Made by a program: the position numbers and the translations under genes. From NCBI RefSeq assembly GCF_029625315.1, contig NZ_CP121110.1:248001-312000 (forward strand): 64,000 bases of DNA, in the 5' to 3' direction. Every line of letters starts with the position of its first letter. Position 1 is the first letter of the stretch. The notes beneath the pieces were generated by a model. It saw nothing but the letters and a program-made list of their open reading frames with translations, was not told where the DNA came from and ran no database searches. Below, piece by piece: positions 28,458-37,638 of this stretch. The stretch comes from Flavobacterium ginsengisoli. GTDB taxonomy: Bacteria; Bacteroidota; Bacteroidia; Flavobacteriales; Flavobacteriaceae.

Positions 28458-29715
28458 TTAATTTTTGACAGAGCTGTGTAATGTTGTTCCTTGACTTAAT
28501 TCTCTAATTTTTTTCTGAGTTTCTTCTAAAAGTATTTCAGATGGAATATCGGTTTCAATGGCTTTTAAAACAGTGCCATCAATAAGTTCGGCTACTTTTG
28601 GCCAGATTGGTGTTTGCGGCAGTGTTAATGCATTTTCATGAAGCATTTCCAGTTTATGATAAAACGGAATCAAAGTATTGATTTCTGCATCTTTCCAAGT
28701 CGATTTTCTGCATCCAATACCGCCTTCAGTAGTTAATAGTTTATCGCTTTCGGGAGTAGTGGCAAAACGTAGAAAATCGTAAGCCAGCTTTTGGTGTTTG
28801 CTTCCAGATCCAATCGTATACAACCAATATACATTTAAAGAAGCTGTTTTGTGACCAGGATCGGATGGGAGGGAAGTGATATCGATTTTTCCTTTCACTT
28901 TCGATTCTTCAATCACTTCTGCCATAGAAGCAAATCCGAACCAGTTGATAGCCATTGCCGCTTGTCCTTCGGCGAAAGCCAAACCTGCTTCAACCGAACC
29001 AAATTCTCTAGATTTTGGATGGACTGCAGTTGCATCATTAACCATTTTCCTGTAAAAATCCAATGCTTTTATTGCTCGCTTCGTTATGAATGTCAATCTG
29101 ATTTTTGTTGTTTAATAAAGAACCACCGCGCGTCCATAATTGCAGACAGAAGTCAAAAACCATATTATGTCCGTCTGGATAATTGGCAAAAACAGCACCG
29201 TATAAATTTTGTTCGGGACGATTAAAAAATGTGGCTATTTCTGCGAATTCCTGCCAAGTTTTTGGAGTTGAAAGCTCGTAACCAAACTGTTTTTTAAAAT
29301 TCTCTTTCTCTGTTTTGTTTTCGAATAAATCTTTTCGGTAAATCAGACATTCAGGCCCGTCGTGAAAAGGAAGTCCGAAAATACCGTTACTCAGCTTTTG
29401 TAAATGTAAAAGCGATTTATGCCATCCAAAAGGATAATTTTCTGGTGGATTTTCTCCAATTAATGAAAATAAATTAAGAACCGCATTTTCGTTTGCAGCG
29501 TCATAAATCCAATCGGTGTTAATATGGGCGATGTCCCATTTTCCTTCTTTTAGACCTTTTTCAGAAATGGTAGTTTCGTACAAATCATGAAGTTCTAAGG
29601 CAACCATTTCGGCTTCAATTTTTATATTATTTTGAAGTGAAAATGCATCCCATAATTTTCGAAGTGTACTTTCGAAAGGATCGAATTTACGAACGGCGAT
29701 TCTAATTTTTTCCAT
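28458..29715 (-). CDS. Solute-binding-protein-like protein without signal peptide (frameshifted), SBP1
   Basis: Resembles family 1 extracellular solute-binding proteins (two-lobe sugar-binding fold), 418 residues after correction. Hallmarks are W-D-I-A-H-I-N-T-D-W, F-G-L-P-F-H-D-G-P-E-C-L-I-Y-R-K-D-L-F, P-K-T-W-Q-E-F-A-E-I-A, and a late A-M-A-I-N-W-F-G-F. Unlike that family, it begins directly with the first beta-strand (M-E-K-I-R-I-A-V-R-K-F) and has no signal peptide or lipobox. No permease or ATPase gene is in the window. The start codon overlaps the stop of the CoA-transferase gene by one base. One extra A in a run at 29067-29070 splits the frame. It is probably cytoplasmic, with an unknown role. 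Confidence 0.75.
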
Positions 29716-30854
29716 TAACAGTCAATAAATTCTTTAATAATTTTTTCGTTATCCTGACCTAGTTTTGGCGACCCTTTTCCAGAAGTCAGATATTCGCCGT
29801 CGATTTTTATCGGACAGCGCGTTGTTTTATACGTATATCCATCCAACATTTCGACTTGCTGGGTAAAATTCAAAACTTTAAATCCGTCTTCAGCAAATAG
29901 TCGCTGATAGTTTAAAACTCCTGCACACCAAATGTCTGCAGGTTCTAAAATATCCAACCAAAACTGTGTTTCCTGCGTTTGCAAATGATCGGCAAGGATA
30001 TTTTTTATGTCGTCTCTAAGTGTAAATTTATTTTCAGGGAAAGCCAATAAAGCATCACATTTTAGTAAAGAAGCCAAAAAAGGAATCGATCCCATTGCCA
30101 ATGCTAAATAACCGTTTTTGGTTTTGTAAATGCCGTATGGAGCGCCCAAATAGGCGTGTGCGTTATTGGTTTTAGTTCGAACAGGCAATTCGCCTCCGTC
30201 ATTAAAGAAAGTGGTAATCGTTTCAAACTGAAAATCAAATGCCGATTCTAGCATGCTGACTTGAATTTGTGCACCGATATTATGAGTTGCTTTTCGATAT
30301 AAAGTCGCTAAAATTCCTTGCGCTAAATGCGCTCCGGCAAGCATATCAACAATCGACAATCCCATTGGAACTGGGCCATCTTCCTGATTGCCGCTTAACC
30401 ACGTTAAAGCGGTTAAAGATTGTAAAAGCAAATCTTGTCCCGGTAAATCTTTCAAATCTGGATGTTCTCCAAACCCTGAAATTGACCCATAAATCACATT
30501 TGGGTTAATGTTTTTTACGTCGTCATAACTCAAACCAATGCGTTCCATAACTCCGGGTCTGAAATTATGCATCACAACATCGGCCTTGGCTAATATTTTT
30601 TTTAGTTTTTGAAGTTCCTCAGGCTGTTTAAAATCAATTGCAAAAGATTCTTTGTTTCTGTTGATGGTATGAAAAACAGACGATTCGCCGTTCATAATCA
30701 AATCAGAAGTATATAAAGTACGGCAGATATCTCCTGTTCCTGGTTTTTCAATTTTGATTACACGAGCACCCAAATCTGCTAGACGCAAACTCGCCGAAGG
30801 CCCCGAAAGAAACTGACTGAAATCTACAATTAAATAATCTTCTAATGGTTTCAT
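29715..30854 (-). CDS. Class III CoA-transferase (CaiB/BaiF family), CaiB1
   Basis: A 379-residue enzyme that moves CoA between carboxylic acids. The N-terminus L-I-V-D-F-S-Q-F-L-S-G-P-S-A-S and R-V-I-K-I-E-K-P-G match the family. The catalytic aspartate is D170 in S-I-V-D-M-L-A-G, the same position as in formyl-CoA transferase. [10 protein letters not shown] and G-F-G-E-H are also typical. A close paralog lies 199 bases upstream (31054-32199). It is coupled to the solute-binding-like gene by a one-base overlap. The acid it activates is unknown, and a sugar-derived acid is likely from context. Confidence 0.9.
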   Translation of the reverse strand: MKPLEDYLIVDFSQFLSGPSASLRLADLGARVIKIEKPGTGDICRTLYTSDLIMNGESSVFHTINRNKESFAIDFKQPEELQKLKKILAKADVVMHNFRPGVMERIGLSYDDVKNINPNVIYGSISGFGEHPDLKDLPGQDLLLQSLTALTWLSGNQEDGPVPMGLSIVDMLAGAHLAQGILATLYRKATHNIGAQIQVSMLESAFDFQFETITTFFNDGGELPVRTKTNNAHAYLGAPYGIYKTKNGYLALAMGSIPFLASLLKCDALLAFPENKFTLRDDIKNILADHLQTQETQFWLDILEPADIWCAGVLNYQRLFAEDGFKVLNFTQQVEMLDGYTYKTTRCPIKIDGEYLTSGKGSPKLGQDNEKIIKEFIDC

Positions 30855-31053
30855 TTTTTTATTCGTTTAACCGTTTAATCGGTTATTTGTTTAATCGTTT
30901 TCATTCAACAATTAAAATCTAATTTGATCTGCTGAAATCTTTTTAAATCTGCGTGAAATACTTTTTTGCGTATAGATTTTTTCACGCAGATTTATTTAGA
31001 TTAAAGCGGATTAGGCAGATTTTAATCTAAGCTGATGAATAATAAATTTTAGT
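30855..31053. repeat. Inverted AT-rich repeats between the two CoA-transferase genes
   Basis: Contains AAATCTGCGTGAAATAC and its inverse TTTTTCACGCAGATTT (about 30948-30984), plus flanking AATCTAATTTGATCTGC / GCAGATTTTAATCT arms. It belongs to the ATCTGC-type hairpin group also seen at 53249 and 63498. Confidence 0.55.
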
Positions 31054-32199
31054 TTATTGTTGAATAAACTCTTTATGTATCGCTAAATTATCTTGACCTA
31101 CTTTTGGTGTCGCTTTTTCACTTAATAAAATTTCACCGTCTAACTGAATCGGACTTCTGGTTGTTACCAAGGTTTCGCCTTCGGTATTTTTTACGGTTTG
31201 TTTCAGCTGTAATTCATTTACAAAAGGCTGACTGTCTAGTTCCCCGTAATTGAAAACTTTTCCGCACCAAATGCCTTCTTTCTGCAAGATTTCAATCCAA
31301 TAATCAGAAGTTTGAGTTTGAATTCTTTCACTTAAAATTGTTCTGATTTCATCGCGTTTTTCAAACCAAAGATGTTTATCCGTGTAAGCGTTTAAATCCA
31401 AACCTAAAGTTTTTCCAATAAAAAGTAAATCGCCCATAGCAAGAGACAAAAAGCCGTCTTGTGTTTGGTAAACTCCGTACGGAGCACTTAAAAAAGCATG
31501 CGCACTTCCTTTAATATCGCCACGTTCAGGCAATTGACCGCCATCATTTAAGAAAGAAGTAATCGCTTCAAATTGCACATCCAAAATAGATTCCAGCAAA
31601 CTGACTTCTACCAAAACTCCTTTTTTGGTTTTAGCTCTTTTAGAAGCGCCGCTAAAATTCCTTGTACAAAATGATTTCCGCACATTAAATCGGCTACAGC
31701 CAAACCAAAAGGGACTGGGCCTTGGCTTTTGCGTCCGCTTAACCAGCTTAAACCTGAAAGCGATTGTAACAATAAATCTTGTCCCGGTTTTTTTGCCCAC
31801 GGTCCTTCATTTCCGTAACCTGTAATGGTTCCGTAAATAATTTGTGGATTTATAGAAAGGGTATTTTCAAAATCTAAACCGATTTTTTCCATCACTCCAG
31901 GTCTGAAATTATGCGTCATAATATCAGCCTTTTCGATTAGTTTTTTAATCAAAACCAAATCGTCAGGATTTTTTAAATCGAGCTGCAAAAGATTCTTTAT
32001 TTCTGTTAATCGTATGAAAAAGCAAACTGCTATCATCAACAAATAAATCTTTGATGCTCAATTGTCTGCAGGCTTCACCTTTTATAGGACGCTCAATTTT
32101 GATAACGCGTGCACCCAAGTCGGCTAGTTTTAATCCTGCCGAAGGTCCTGCCAAAAACTGGCAGAATTCCAGAACAATTAATCCTTCTAAAGGTCTCAT
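31054..32199 (-). CDS. Class III CoA-transferase (CaiB/BaiF family), CaiB2 (two frameshifts)
   Basis: Paralog of the enzyme at 29715-30854, 381 residues after correction. The catalytic aspartate D170 is in A-V-A-D-L-M-C-G. One extra base at 31980 and one missing A in a run at 31638-31641 break the frame. Fixing both gives S-F-A-A-D-L-K-N-P-D and [10 protein letters not shown], which align in length with the paralog. The start overlaps the stop of the second solute-binding-like gene by 4 bases (ATGA), so the pair is translationally coupled. Two paralogs may form a heterodimer or act on two successive acids. Confidence 0.85.
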
Positions 32200-33345
32200 A
32201 CGGTCTGAATTTTTAGAGATTCCGAGTAAAGCGAATTCATTTCTTCCAACACTTTTAATTCGTCTCCGCCATTCATCAAATAATTACGAACCACATCTCC
32301 AGCATGATCTTGGAAATACATGTGACCATAATATCTCGGACGAAGGAAAGCACGTTCTAAAGCTGGTAAAGTATTTTTGAAATAATCGTGTGTTACACCA
32401 TTAATTCGCTCACTTTTCCAAGCTTGCAAATGTCCTGGCTGACCGCCATTATCGGTATAAATATTCTGCTGAACTTGTGATGAACATGTAAATTCGGCAT
32501 ATTTTATGGCAGTTTCAATATGTTCGCTGAATGAAGAAACAGCCAATCCAGTTCCTCCCAAAGAAGAAATCATCGGATTGTCATTCAATTTAACTAAATC
32601 ATAAAAATGTAAAAGGTTTTGGCTGTAGCCAATGCGAGAGTAATTGGAATAACCATAAGCAAACGGACAATAGGCAATTTCGTTTGAATTAACCATTGCT
32701 TCGTAAACCTGAATAGGATTACGGTTAAAGTTTGCGGGATCAATCAACTGCGCCAATTCTCTAAACATTTGAAGGGCTTTGATTCCTGTGGATTCAGAAA
32801 TCACTTTTTCTTCAGAAAGAAAAGGAGCTTCACCCAAACTGCGACAGAAACATATAAAAACTCATTAAAACATCTACCGGAATTCCAGCAAAAGCGACTA
32901 AGCCTTTTTTGGCTAAAGCCAATAAATCGTCATAAGTTTTAGGAACTTCTAAATTGTTTTTTTCTAAAATATCCAAGCGGGCAGAGGCAACCGGAGTTGC
33001 AGCGTCAATTGGCAGCGCCCATAATTTATCGTGAAAGACATAACTTCCGTACGATTTTCCAACAGTATTACTTTCTTGATCTTTAATATATTCGTTTGAT
33101 AAATAATCAGATAACGGAAGAATTGCTTTGGTTTGCGCTCCAAAACCTGTCCAAGGATGATCGATTACTAATAAGTCAAACCTTTTGGCTAAGTCTTCGA
33201 TAGAAGCATCGGCAAATTCTTGCAAACTTCTTTTCTCCCAAGAAATTTCAACTTCAGGATGTAATTCTGTAAAACGTCGCGATGTAGCAACCATAGGAAG
33301 CAAACCTCTTGTATGATTCCATGTTATGCCTTTTAATTTTATCAT
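32196..33345 (-). CDS. Solute-binding-protein-like protein without signal peptide (frameshifted), SBP2
   Basis: Second signal-less solute-binding-like protein, 382 residues after correction, only distantly similar to SBP1. Hallmarks are [14 protein letters not shown] near residue 56, [12 protein letters not shown], the [10 protein letters not shown] helix and G-G-T-G-L-A-V. It starts with [13 protein letters not shown], a first strand, with no export signal. An extra base at 32847 breaks the frame. Removal gives [11 protein letters not shown]. It is the first gene of the minus-strand operon and is preceded by the operator-like palindrome at 33368. Confidence 0.75.
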
Positions 33346-33367
33346 TTTGTATGGGATTTTTTGACAA

Positions 33368-33381
33368 TGTAATCGATTGTA
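33368..33381. promoter_or_regulatory. Operator-like palindrome TGTAATCGATTGTA (LacI-type)
   Basis: The core AATCGATT is a perfect palindrome with a central CG, as LacI-family operators have. It lies 23 bases upstream of the SBP2 start. A perfect version, TGTAATCGATTACA, is at 40630-40643. No LacI gene is in the window. Confidence 0.55.
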
Positions 33382-33595
33382 TTAATAAATGTAAAAAATA
33401 CAATTACAAAAGTAGGAATAAGATTTAAATGCACAAGAAATCCTTTCTTTTTAAGAAATCTTTTTTACATAAATCGATAATTAGTGATATAATTTTTACA
33501 AACCATCTAAAAAATGTTATAAAAATTTAAAGTTTAGTCATTTTAAGAATAGGAAAACGAAATATATCTCGAATATTAATTTTTAAAAAGTATTT

Positions 33596-33628
33596 TTGTA
33601 ATTGTGTTTTTTACATTTATTAATTTTG
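33596..33628 (+). promoter_or_regulatory. Candidate promoter of the sugar-acid operon
   Basis: TTG at 33596-33598 and TAATTTTG at 33621-33628 are 22 bases apart. The -7 box fits TAnnTTTG exactly, but the spacing is slightly long. Confidence 0.35.
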
Positions 33629-33743
33629 CTTTGATCTTTTGATGAATTTCGAATTTGATTAAAGCGGAGTGGCAGTGATAATTATACAATTGATGAACTC
33701 ATTTCATCAGAAAAAATAAACTAACAACTAAAAATATACGATT

Positions 33744-34598
33744 ATGAAATTAATACGTTTTGGAGAAATCGGAAAAGAGAAACCTGGAGTTTTGATTGGA
33801 GAAAAGAGATATGATGTTTCTTCGATTGTAACCGATTTTAACGAAAGTTTCTTTGAAGAAAACGGATTAGAAAAATTAGAAAAAGCATTAGAAAGTAACC
33901 CGACTTTACCAGAAGTTGATGCTTCAGTACGTTTAGGTTCGCCAGTGGCAAGACCTTCAAAAATTATCTGTATTGGATTGAATTATATTGATCACTGTAA
34001 AGAAACAAACGCTCCGATTCCGACAGAACCTATTATTTTCTTTAAATCAACAACTTCTTTATGTGGGCCAGATGATGATTTGATTATTCCGAAAAATAGT
34101 GAAAAAACAGATTGGGAAGTAGAATTGGCTTTTATTGTGGGCAAAAAAGCAAGTTATGTTGAAGAAGCAGAAGCTTTAGATTATGTGGCTGGTTATGCTT
34201 TATTAAATGATTACAGCGAAAGAGCGTTTCAACTAGAGCGTGGCGGACAATGGGCAAAAGGAAAAGGAAGCGACACGTTTGCGCCACTTGGACCATTTTT
34301 GGCAACAAAAGATGAAATCGCAGATATTGATAATCTAAAAATGTGGCTGACGGTAAACGGTAAAAAATACCAAGACAGTAATACACTAAATTTAGTTTTC
34401 AAAATTCCTTATCTGGTACATTATTTAAGTCAGTTTATGACTTTGCTTCCGGGCGATATTATCAGTACAGGAACGCCTCCGGGAGTTGGTTTAGGAATCA
34501 AACCAGATCCAATTTACATTAAAGCGGGTGATGTTGTTGAATTGGGAATTGAAGGTTTAGGAACAAGTAAACAGAAAGCCGTAGCATATCAAAAATAA
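33744..34598 (+). CDS. Fumarylacetoacetate hydrolase family protein (probable 2,4-diketo-3-deoxy-L-fuconate/rhamnonate hydrolase)
   Basis: A 284-residue FAH-family enzyme. The metal site is E...E...D: D-W-E-V-E-L-A-F-I-V-G near residue 130 and L-L-N-D-Y-S-E-R near residue 153, with G-K-G-S-D-T-F-A-P-L-G-P after it. The short N-terminal domain M-K-L-I-R-F-G-E-I-G-K-E-K-P-G is typical of sugar-acid hydrolases of this group. In the oxidative L-fucose and L-rhamnose routes, an FAH-family enzyme cleaves the diketo acid to pyruvate and L-lactate. The dehydrogenases and lactonase downstream support that role. It is the first gene of a four-gene operon. Confidence 0.85.
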   Translation: MKLIRFGEIGKEKPGVLIGEKRYDVSSIVTDFNESFFEENGLEKLEKALESNPTLPEVDASVRLGSPVARPSKIICIGLNYIDHCKETNAPIPTEPIIFFKSTTSLCGPDDDLIIPKNSEKTDWEVELAFIVGKKASYVEEAEALDYVAGYALLNDYSERAFQLERGGQWAKGKGSDTFAPLGPFLATKDEIADIDNLKMWLTVNGKKYQDSNTLNLVFKIPYLVHYLSQFMTLLPGDIISTGTPPGVGLGIKPDPIYIKAGDVVELGIEGLGTSKQKAVAYQK

Positions 34599-34616
34599 AA
34601 ATTAAGAAAGTATAAA

Positions 34617-35630
34617 ATGAAATATATTGTTTGCGAAAAACCTCAGGAATTTCTATTAAAAGAAACCAATATTCCAGAACCAAAAGAGGGTGAAGTTTTA
34701 TTAAAAATTAAAAGAATCGGAATCTGCGGAACTGACATTCATGCTTTTGGCGGAACTCAGCCGTATTTTGAATATCCAAGAATTTTAGGTCATGAATTGG
34801 TCGCTGAATATGTAAAGGGAAGTGCAGAAGGATTTAAACCAGGAGATAAAGTAACTTTTATTCCGTATTTTAACTGCGGAAAATGTGTTGCCTGCAGAAA
34901 TGGACTAACAAACTGCTGTGTAAATATTAAAGTTTTTGGTGTTCATATTGATGGCGGAATGGCGGAATATGTTTCGATTCCAGAACAATATTTATTGCAC
35001 GGTCAAGGTTTAGATTATGATGAATTGGCTTTGGTTGAACCTTTGGCAATTGCGGCGCACGGCGTTAGAAGAGCGACAGTAAAACCAACAGATACCGTTT
35101 TAGTAATGGGAGCAGGACCAATTGGAATTGGTTTGATTCAGTTTGCTAAAATCGCTGGAGCAAAAGTAATTGTAATGGATATCAATGATTACAGATTAAA
35201 CTTCTGTAAAACAGAGCTAAATGCAGACGAAACGATTAATCCGTTAAACGATGATGTTGCGCAAAAGTTAGCTGAATTGACAAACGGCGATATGGCAAAT
35301 GTTGTTATTGATGCAACTGGAAATCAGAAAGTAATGAACAGCGCTTTTAATTATATTTCGCATGGCGGAAGATTTGTTTTAGTTGGACTTCAAAAGGGAG
35401 AATTAAGTTTCAGTCATCCTGATTTCCACAAAAGAGAATCAACTTTAATGAGCAGTCGAAATGCTACTATTGAAGATTTTGAATATGTAATGAAATGTTT
35501 GAAAGAAGGTAAAATCGATCCTAAAAAATACATCACGCACAGAACCAGTTTTGCTGAAATGATTACTGATTTTGGAAACCTGATTGATCCGAAGAATAAT
35601 GTGATCAAGGCGCTGATTGAAATTGATTAA
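34617..35630 (+). CDS. Zinc-binding alcohol dehydrogenase (medium-chain), probable sugar-acid dehydrogenase
   Basis: A 337-residue MDR-family enzyme. The catalytic zinc ligands are C37 (G-I-C-G-T-D) and H59-E60. The structural zinc site is C87-x2-C90-x2-C93-x7-C101. The NAD-binding motif G-A-G-P-I-G-I-G is near residue 170. It starts 18 bases after the FAH gene. In a fucose or rhamnose route it could oxidise the 2-keto-3-deoxy acid to the diketo acid used by the FAH hydrolase. An alternative is a polyol or aldonate dehydrogenase. Confidence 0.85.
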   Translation: MKYIVCEKPQEFLLKETNIPEPKEGEVLLKIKRIGICGTDIHAFGGTQPYFEYPRILGHELVAEYVKGSAEGFKPGDKVTFIPYFNCGKCVACRNGLTNCCVNIKVFGVHIDGGMAEYVSIPEQYLLHGQGLDYDELALVEPLAIAAHGVRRATVKPTDTVLVMGAGPIGIGLIQFAKIAGAKVIVMDINDYRLNFCKTELNADETINPLNDDVAQKLAELTNGDMANVVIDATGNQKVMNSAFNYISHGGRFVLVGLQKGELSFSHPDFHKRESTLMSSRNATIEDFEYVMKCLKEGKIDPKKYITHRTSFAEMITDFGNLIDPKNNVIKALIEID

Positions 35631-35631
35631 T

Positions 35632-35764
35632 TTGTGAAAAGTGAAAAGTAATATGTGAAATGTGATTTTCATTGTAAGATACAAAGCGATCTGATTTTTA
35701 GATTTCACATTTTACATCTCACAAATCACTTTTCACAAAAGACATTTTACAAATCACATTTAAC
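35632..35764. repeat. Inverted repeat of TGTGAAAAGTGAAA-type units
   Basis: Left arm with GTGAAAAGTGAAAAGTA and GTGAAATGTGA, right arm with TTTCACATTTTACAT, ATCACTTTTCAC and AAATCACATTT. It occupies nearly all of the gap between the zinc dehydrogenase and SDR genes. Confidence 0.6.
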
Positions 35765-35775
35765 ACACAAAAAAA

Positions 35776-36573
35776 ATGGATTTAAACTTAAAAAATAAAA
35801 TAGTTATCGTTTCTGGTTCGGCTGGAAAAGAAGGCAGTATCGGAGAAACGATCGTTAACAGATTAGCAGATGAAGGTGCAATCCCAGTTTTAGTGGACAG
35901 AAATGCAAGAGGTTTCGAATACGTGGAAAGACTTCAAAAAAGAGGCATTAATTCACTATTTGTACAAACTGATGTAACAGATCCTGTTGCGATAGAAAAT
36001 GCTGTAAAAGTAATTGGAGCAAAATATGGAAGAATCGATGCAATAATTAATAATGTTGGTGTAAATGACGGTGCAGGATTAGATTCTAGTTATGAAGATT
36101 TTATGAATTCTTTGAAATTGAATGTGGTAAGTTATTTTTTATTGGCTAAATATTCGCTTCCATTTTTAAAAGAATCAAAAGGAAATATTTTAAATATTGG
36201 TTCAAAAGTGGCTTTAACAGGGCAGGGAGGGACTTCGGGTTATGCTGCTGCCAAAGGTGGGGTTTTAGGCTTAACCAGAGAATGGGCTGTAGATTTGATT
36301 CAGTTCGGAATTCGTTCAAACGCGATTATTATTGCCGAAAGTTATACGCCAGCTTACGAAGATTGGATTAAAACTTTGCCAGACGGCGAAACGGTTTTGA
36401 ATAAAATCAACAAAAGTATTCCGCTAGAAAGTCGTATGACCAAAACAGAAGAAATTGCAGATACGGCACTTTTTATCATTTCAGAAAAATCATCACATAC
36501 TACAGGACAATTTGTTTTTGTGGATGGAGGTTACGTACATTTAGACCGTGCATTAATCAGCGATGTTAATTAA
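35776..36573 (+). CDS. SDR-family dehydrogenase, probable L-fucose (or L-rhamnose) dehydrogenase
   Basis: A 265-residue short-chain dehydrogenase. The cofactor loop is S-G-S-A-G-K-E-G-S-I-G (13-23), and the catalytic residues are S143, Y156 and K160 (Y-A-A-A-K). The substrate-loop segment E-S-Y-T-P-A-Y-E-D-W-I-K-T-L-P fits the L-fucose dehydrogenase group as I know it. The product would be L-fucono-lactone, the substrate of the lactonase encoded 6 bases downstream. An alternative is 2-keto-3-deoxy acid dehydrogenase. The gene is separated from the zinc dehydrogenase by a hairpin repeat but runs in the same direction. Confidence 0.85.
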   Translation: MDLNLKNKIVIVSGSAGKEGSIGETIVNRLADEGAIPVLVDRNARGFEYVERLQKRGINSLFVQTDVTDPVAIENAVKVIGAKYGRIDAIINNVGVNDGAGLDSSYEDFMNSLKLNVVSYFLLAKYSLPFLKESKGNILNIGSKVALTGQGGTSGYAAAKGGVLGLTREWAVDLIQFGIRSNAIIIAESYTPAYEDWIKTLPDGETVLNKINKSIPLESRMTKTEEIADTALFIISEKSSHTTGQFVFVDGGYVHLDRALISDVN

Positions 36574-36579
36574 AAAGTT

Positions 36580-37410
36580 ATGAGTAAAAGAATAGATTCC
36601 CATCAGCATTTTTGGAAGTTTGATCCCGTTAGAGACAGCTGGATCGATGAAACTATGCAGAATATCCAAAGAGATTTTCTTCCTGAAGATTTACAGCCAT
36701 TATTAAATGTAAATCATTTTGAAGGTTGTGTTGCCGTTCAGGCTAGCCAATCGGAAGAAGAAACTCATTTTCTATTGGATTTGGCTTCTAAAAATGATTT
36801 CATAAAAGGAGTTGTCGGCTGGATTGATTTACGAAATGAAAACATTGAAGAACGTTTGAAATTCTTTTCAGATCAAAAAAAGCTGAAAGGTTTTAGACAC
36901 GTAGTTCAAGGCGAAGCTGATGATTTTATGTTGGGAGCAGAATTTAGAAGAGGAATCGCAGCTTTAAAGCCATTCAATTATACTTACGATATATTGATTT
37001 TCGAACGTCAATTACCAGCGGCAATAAGTTTAGTTCAAGATTTTCCAAATCAAATGTTTGTAATCGATCATATTGCAAAACCAGACATCAAATCAAGAAG
37101 TATTGATTCTTGGAAAAAGGGAATTGAAGAAATTGCAAAATACGATAATGTTTGGTGTAAAATCTCAGGAATGGTCACAGAAGCCGATTGGAAAAACTGG
37201 AAACCAGAAGATTTAAAACCGTATTTAGATGTGATTTTTGAAAACTTTTCAGTTGATAAATTGATGTACGGCTCAGATTGGCCAGTTCTCAATGTTGCTT
37301 CAGATTATAGTGAAGTTGTAAAAACGTTGGAAGATTATATTTCGAAGTTTTCAATTGAAGACCAGAATAAGATTTGGTTTGAAAATGCTAATTCTTTTTA
37401 TAAGTTATAA
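36580..37410 (+). CDS. Amidohydrolase-2 family lactonase (probable L-fuconolactonase or L-rhamnonolactonase)
   Basis: A 276-residue metal-dependent hydrolase (TIM-barrel, amidohydrolase_2). Metal ligands are seen at H8-Q-H10-F-W, I-D-H-I-A-K-P (near residue 163), and the terminal Y-G-S-D-W-P (near residue 228). This arrangement is typical of sugar lactonases in oxidative deoxysugar pathways, which open the lactone to the aldonate. The preceding SDR would make that lactone. It ends the plus-strand operon. No fuconate or rhamnonate dehydratase follows. Confidence 0.87.
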   Translation: MSKRIDSHQHFWKFDPVRDSWIDETMQNIQRDFLPEDLQPLLNVNHFEGCVAVQASQSEEETHFLLDLASKNDFIKGVVGWIDLRNENIEERLKFFSDQKKLKGFRHVVQGEADDFMLGAEFRRGIAALKPFNYTYDILIFERQLPAAISLVQDFPNQMFVIDHIAKPDIKSRSIDSWKKGIEEIAKYDNVWCKISGMVTEADWKNWKPEDLKPYLDVIFENFSVDKLMYGSDWPVLNVASDYSEVVKTLEDYISKFSIEDQNKIWFENANSFYKL

Positions 37411-37438
37411 ACTAGTCATAAGATTATCCGTTTAGGAT

Positions 37439-37535
37439 GTCATTTCGACGAAGGAGAAATCTCCGCAAGAAACTCCGCAAAGATTTACTTTGATTGTCGA
37501 GCTACTTGCGGAGATTTCTCCTTCGTCGAAATGAC
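37439..37535. repeat. 97-base hairpin, GTCATTTCGACGAAGGAG family, copy 1
   Basis: Left arm GTCATTTCGACGAAGGAG plus AAATCT, right arm AGATTTCTCCTTCGTCGAAATGAC (last 18 bases exact inverse). More copies are at 48763, 51413, 58015 and a half copy at 63412. Confidence 0.8.
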
Positions 37536-37551
37536 AAAATTGAGAAAAAAA

Positions 37552-37615
37552 TAGCCACGGATTAAAGGATTTCATAGATTTTTTTTAATCATTTTAATCC
37601 TGTAATCTGTGGCTA
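37552..37615. repeat. Hairpin of the GCCACAGATTAAAAGGATT family
   Basis: GCCACGGATTAAAGGATT pairs with AATCCTGTAATCTGTGGC. Related hairpins are at 43457-43520 and 61596-61870. Confidence 0.65.
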
Positions 37616-37638
37616 AAAATTTTAGATCAATATTATTT

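Larger units (their letters stand above)
33346..33743. other. 398-base divergent promoter region
   Basis: Separates the minus-strand CoA-transferase operon from the plus-strand sugar-acid operon. It is AT-rich. It holds the operator-like palindrome at 33368-33381 on the minus-operon side and a promoter candidate at 33596-33628 on the plus-operon side. No gene is visible. Confidence 0.55.

Noticed and set aside
28458..33345. An ABC sugar importer
   Set aside because: There are no permease or ATPase genes, and the binding-protein-like products have no export signal.
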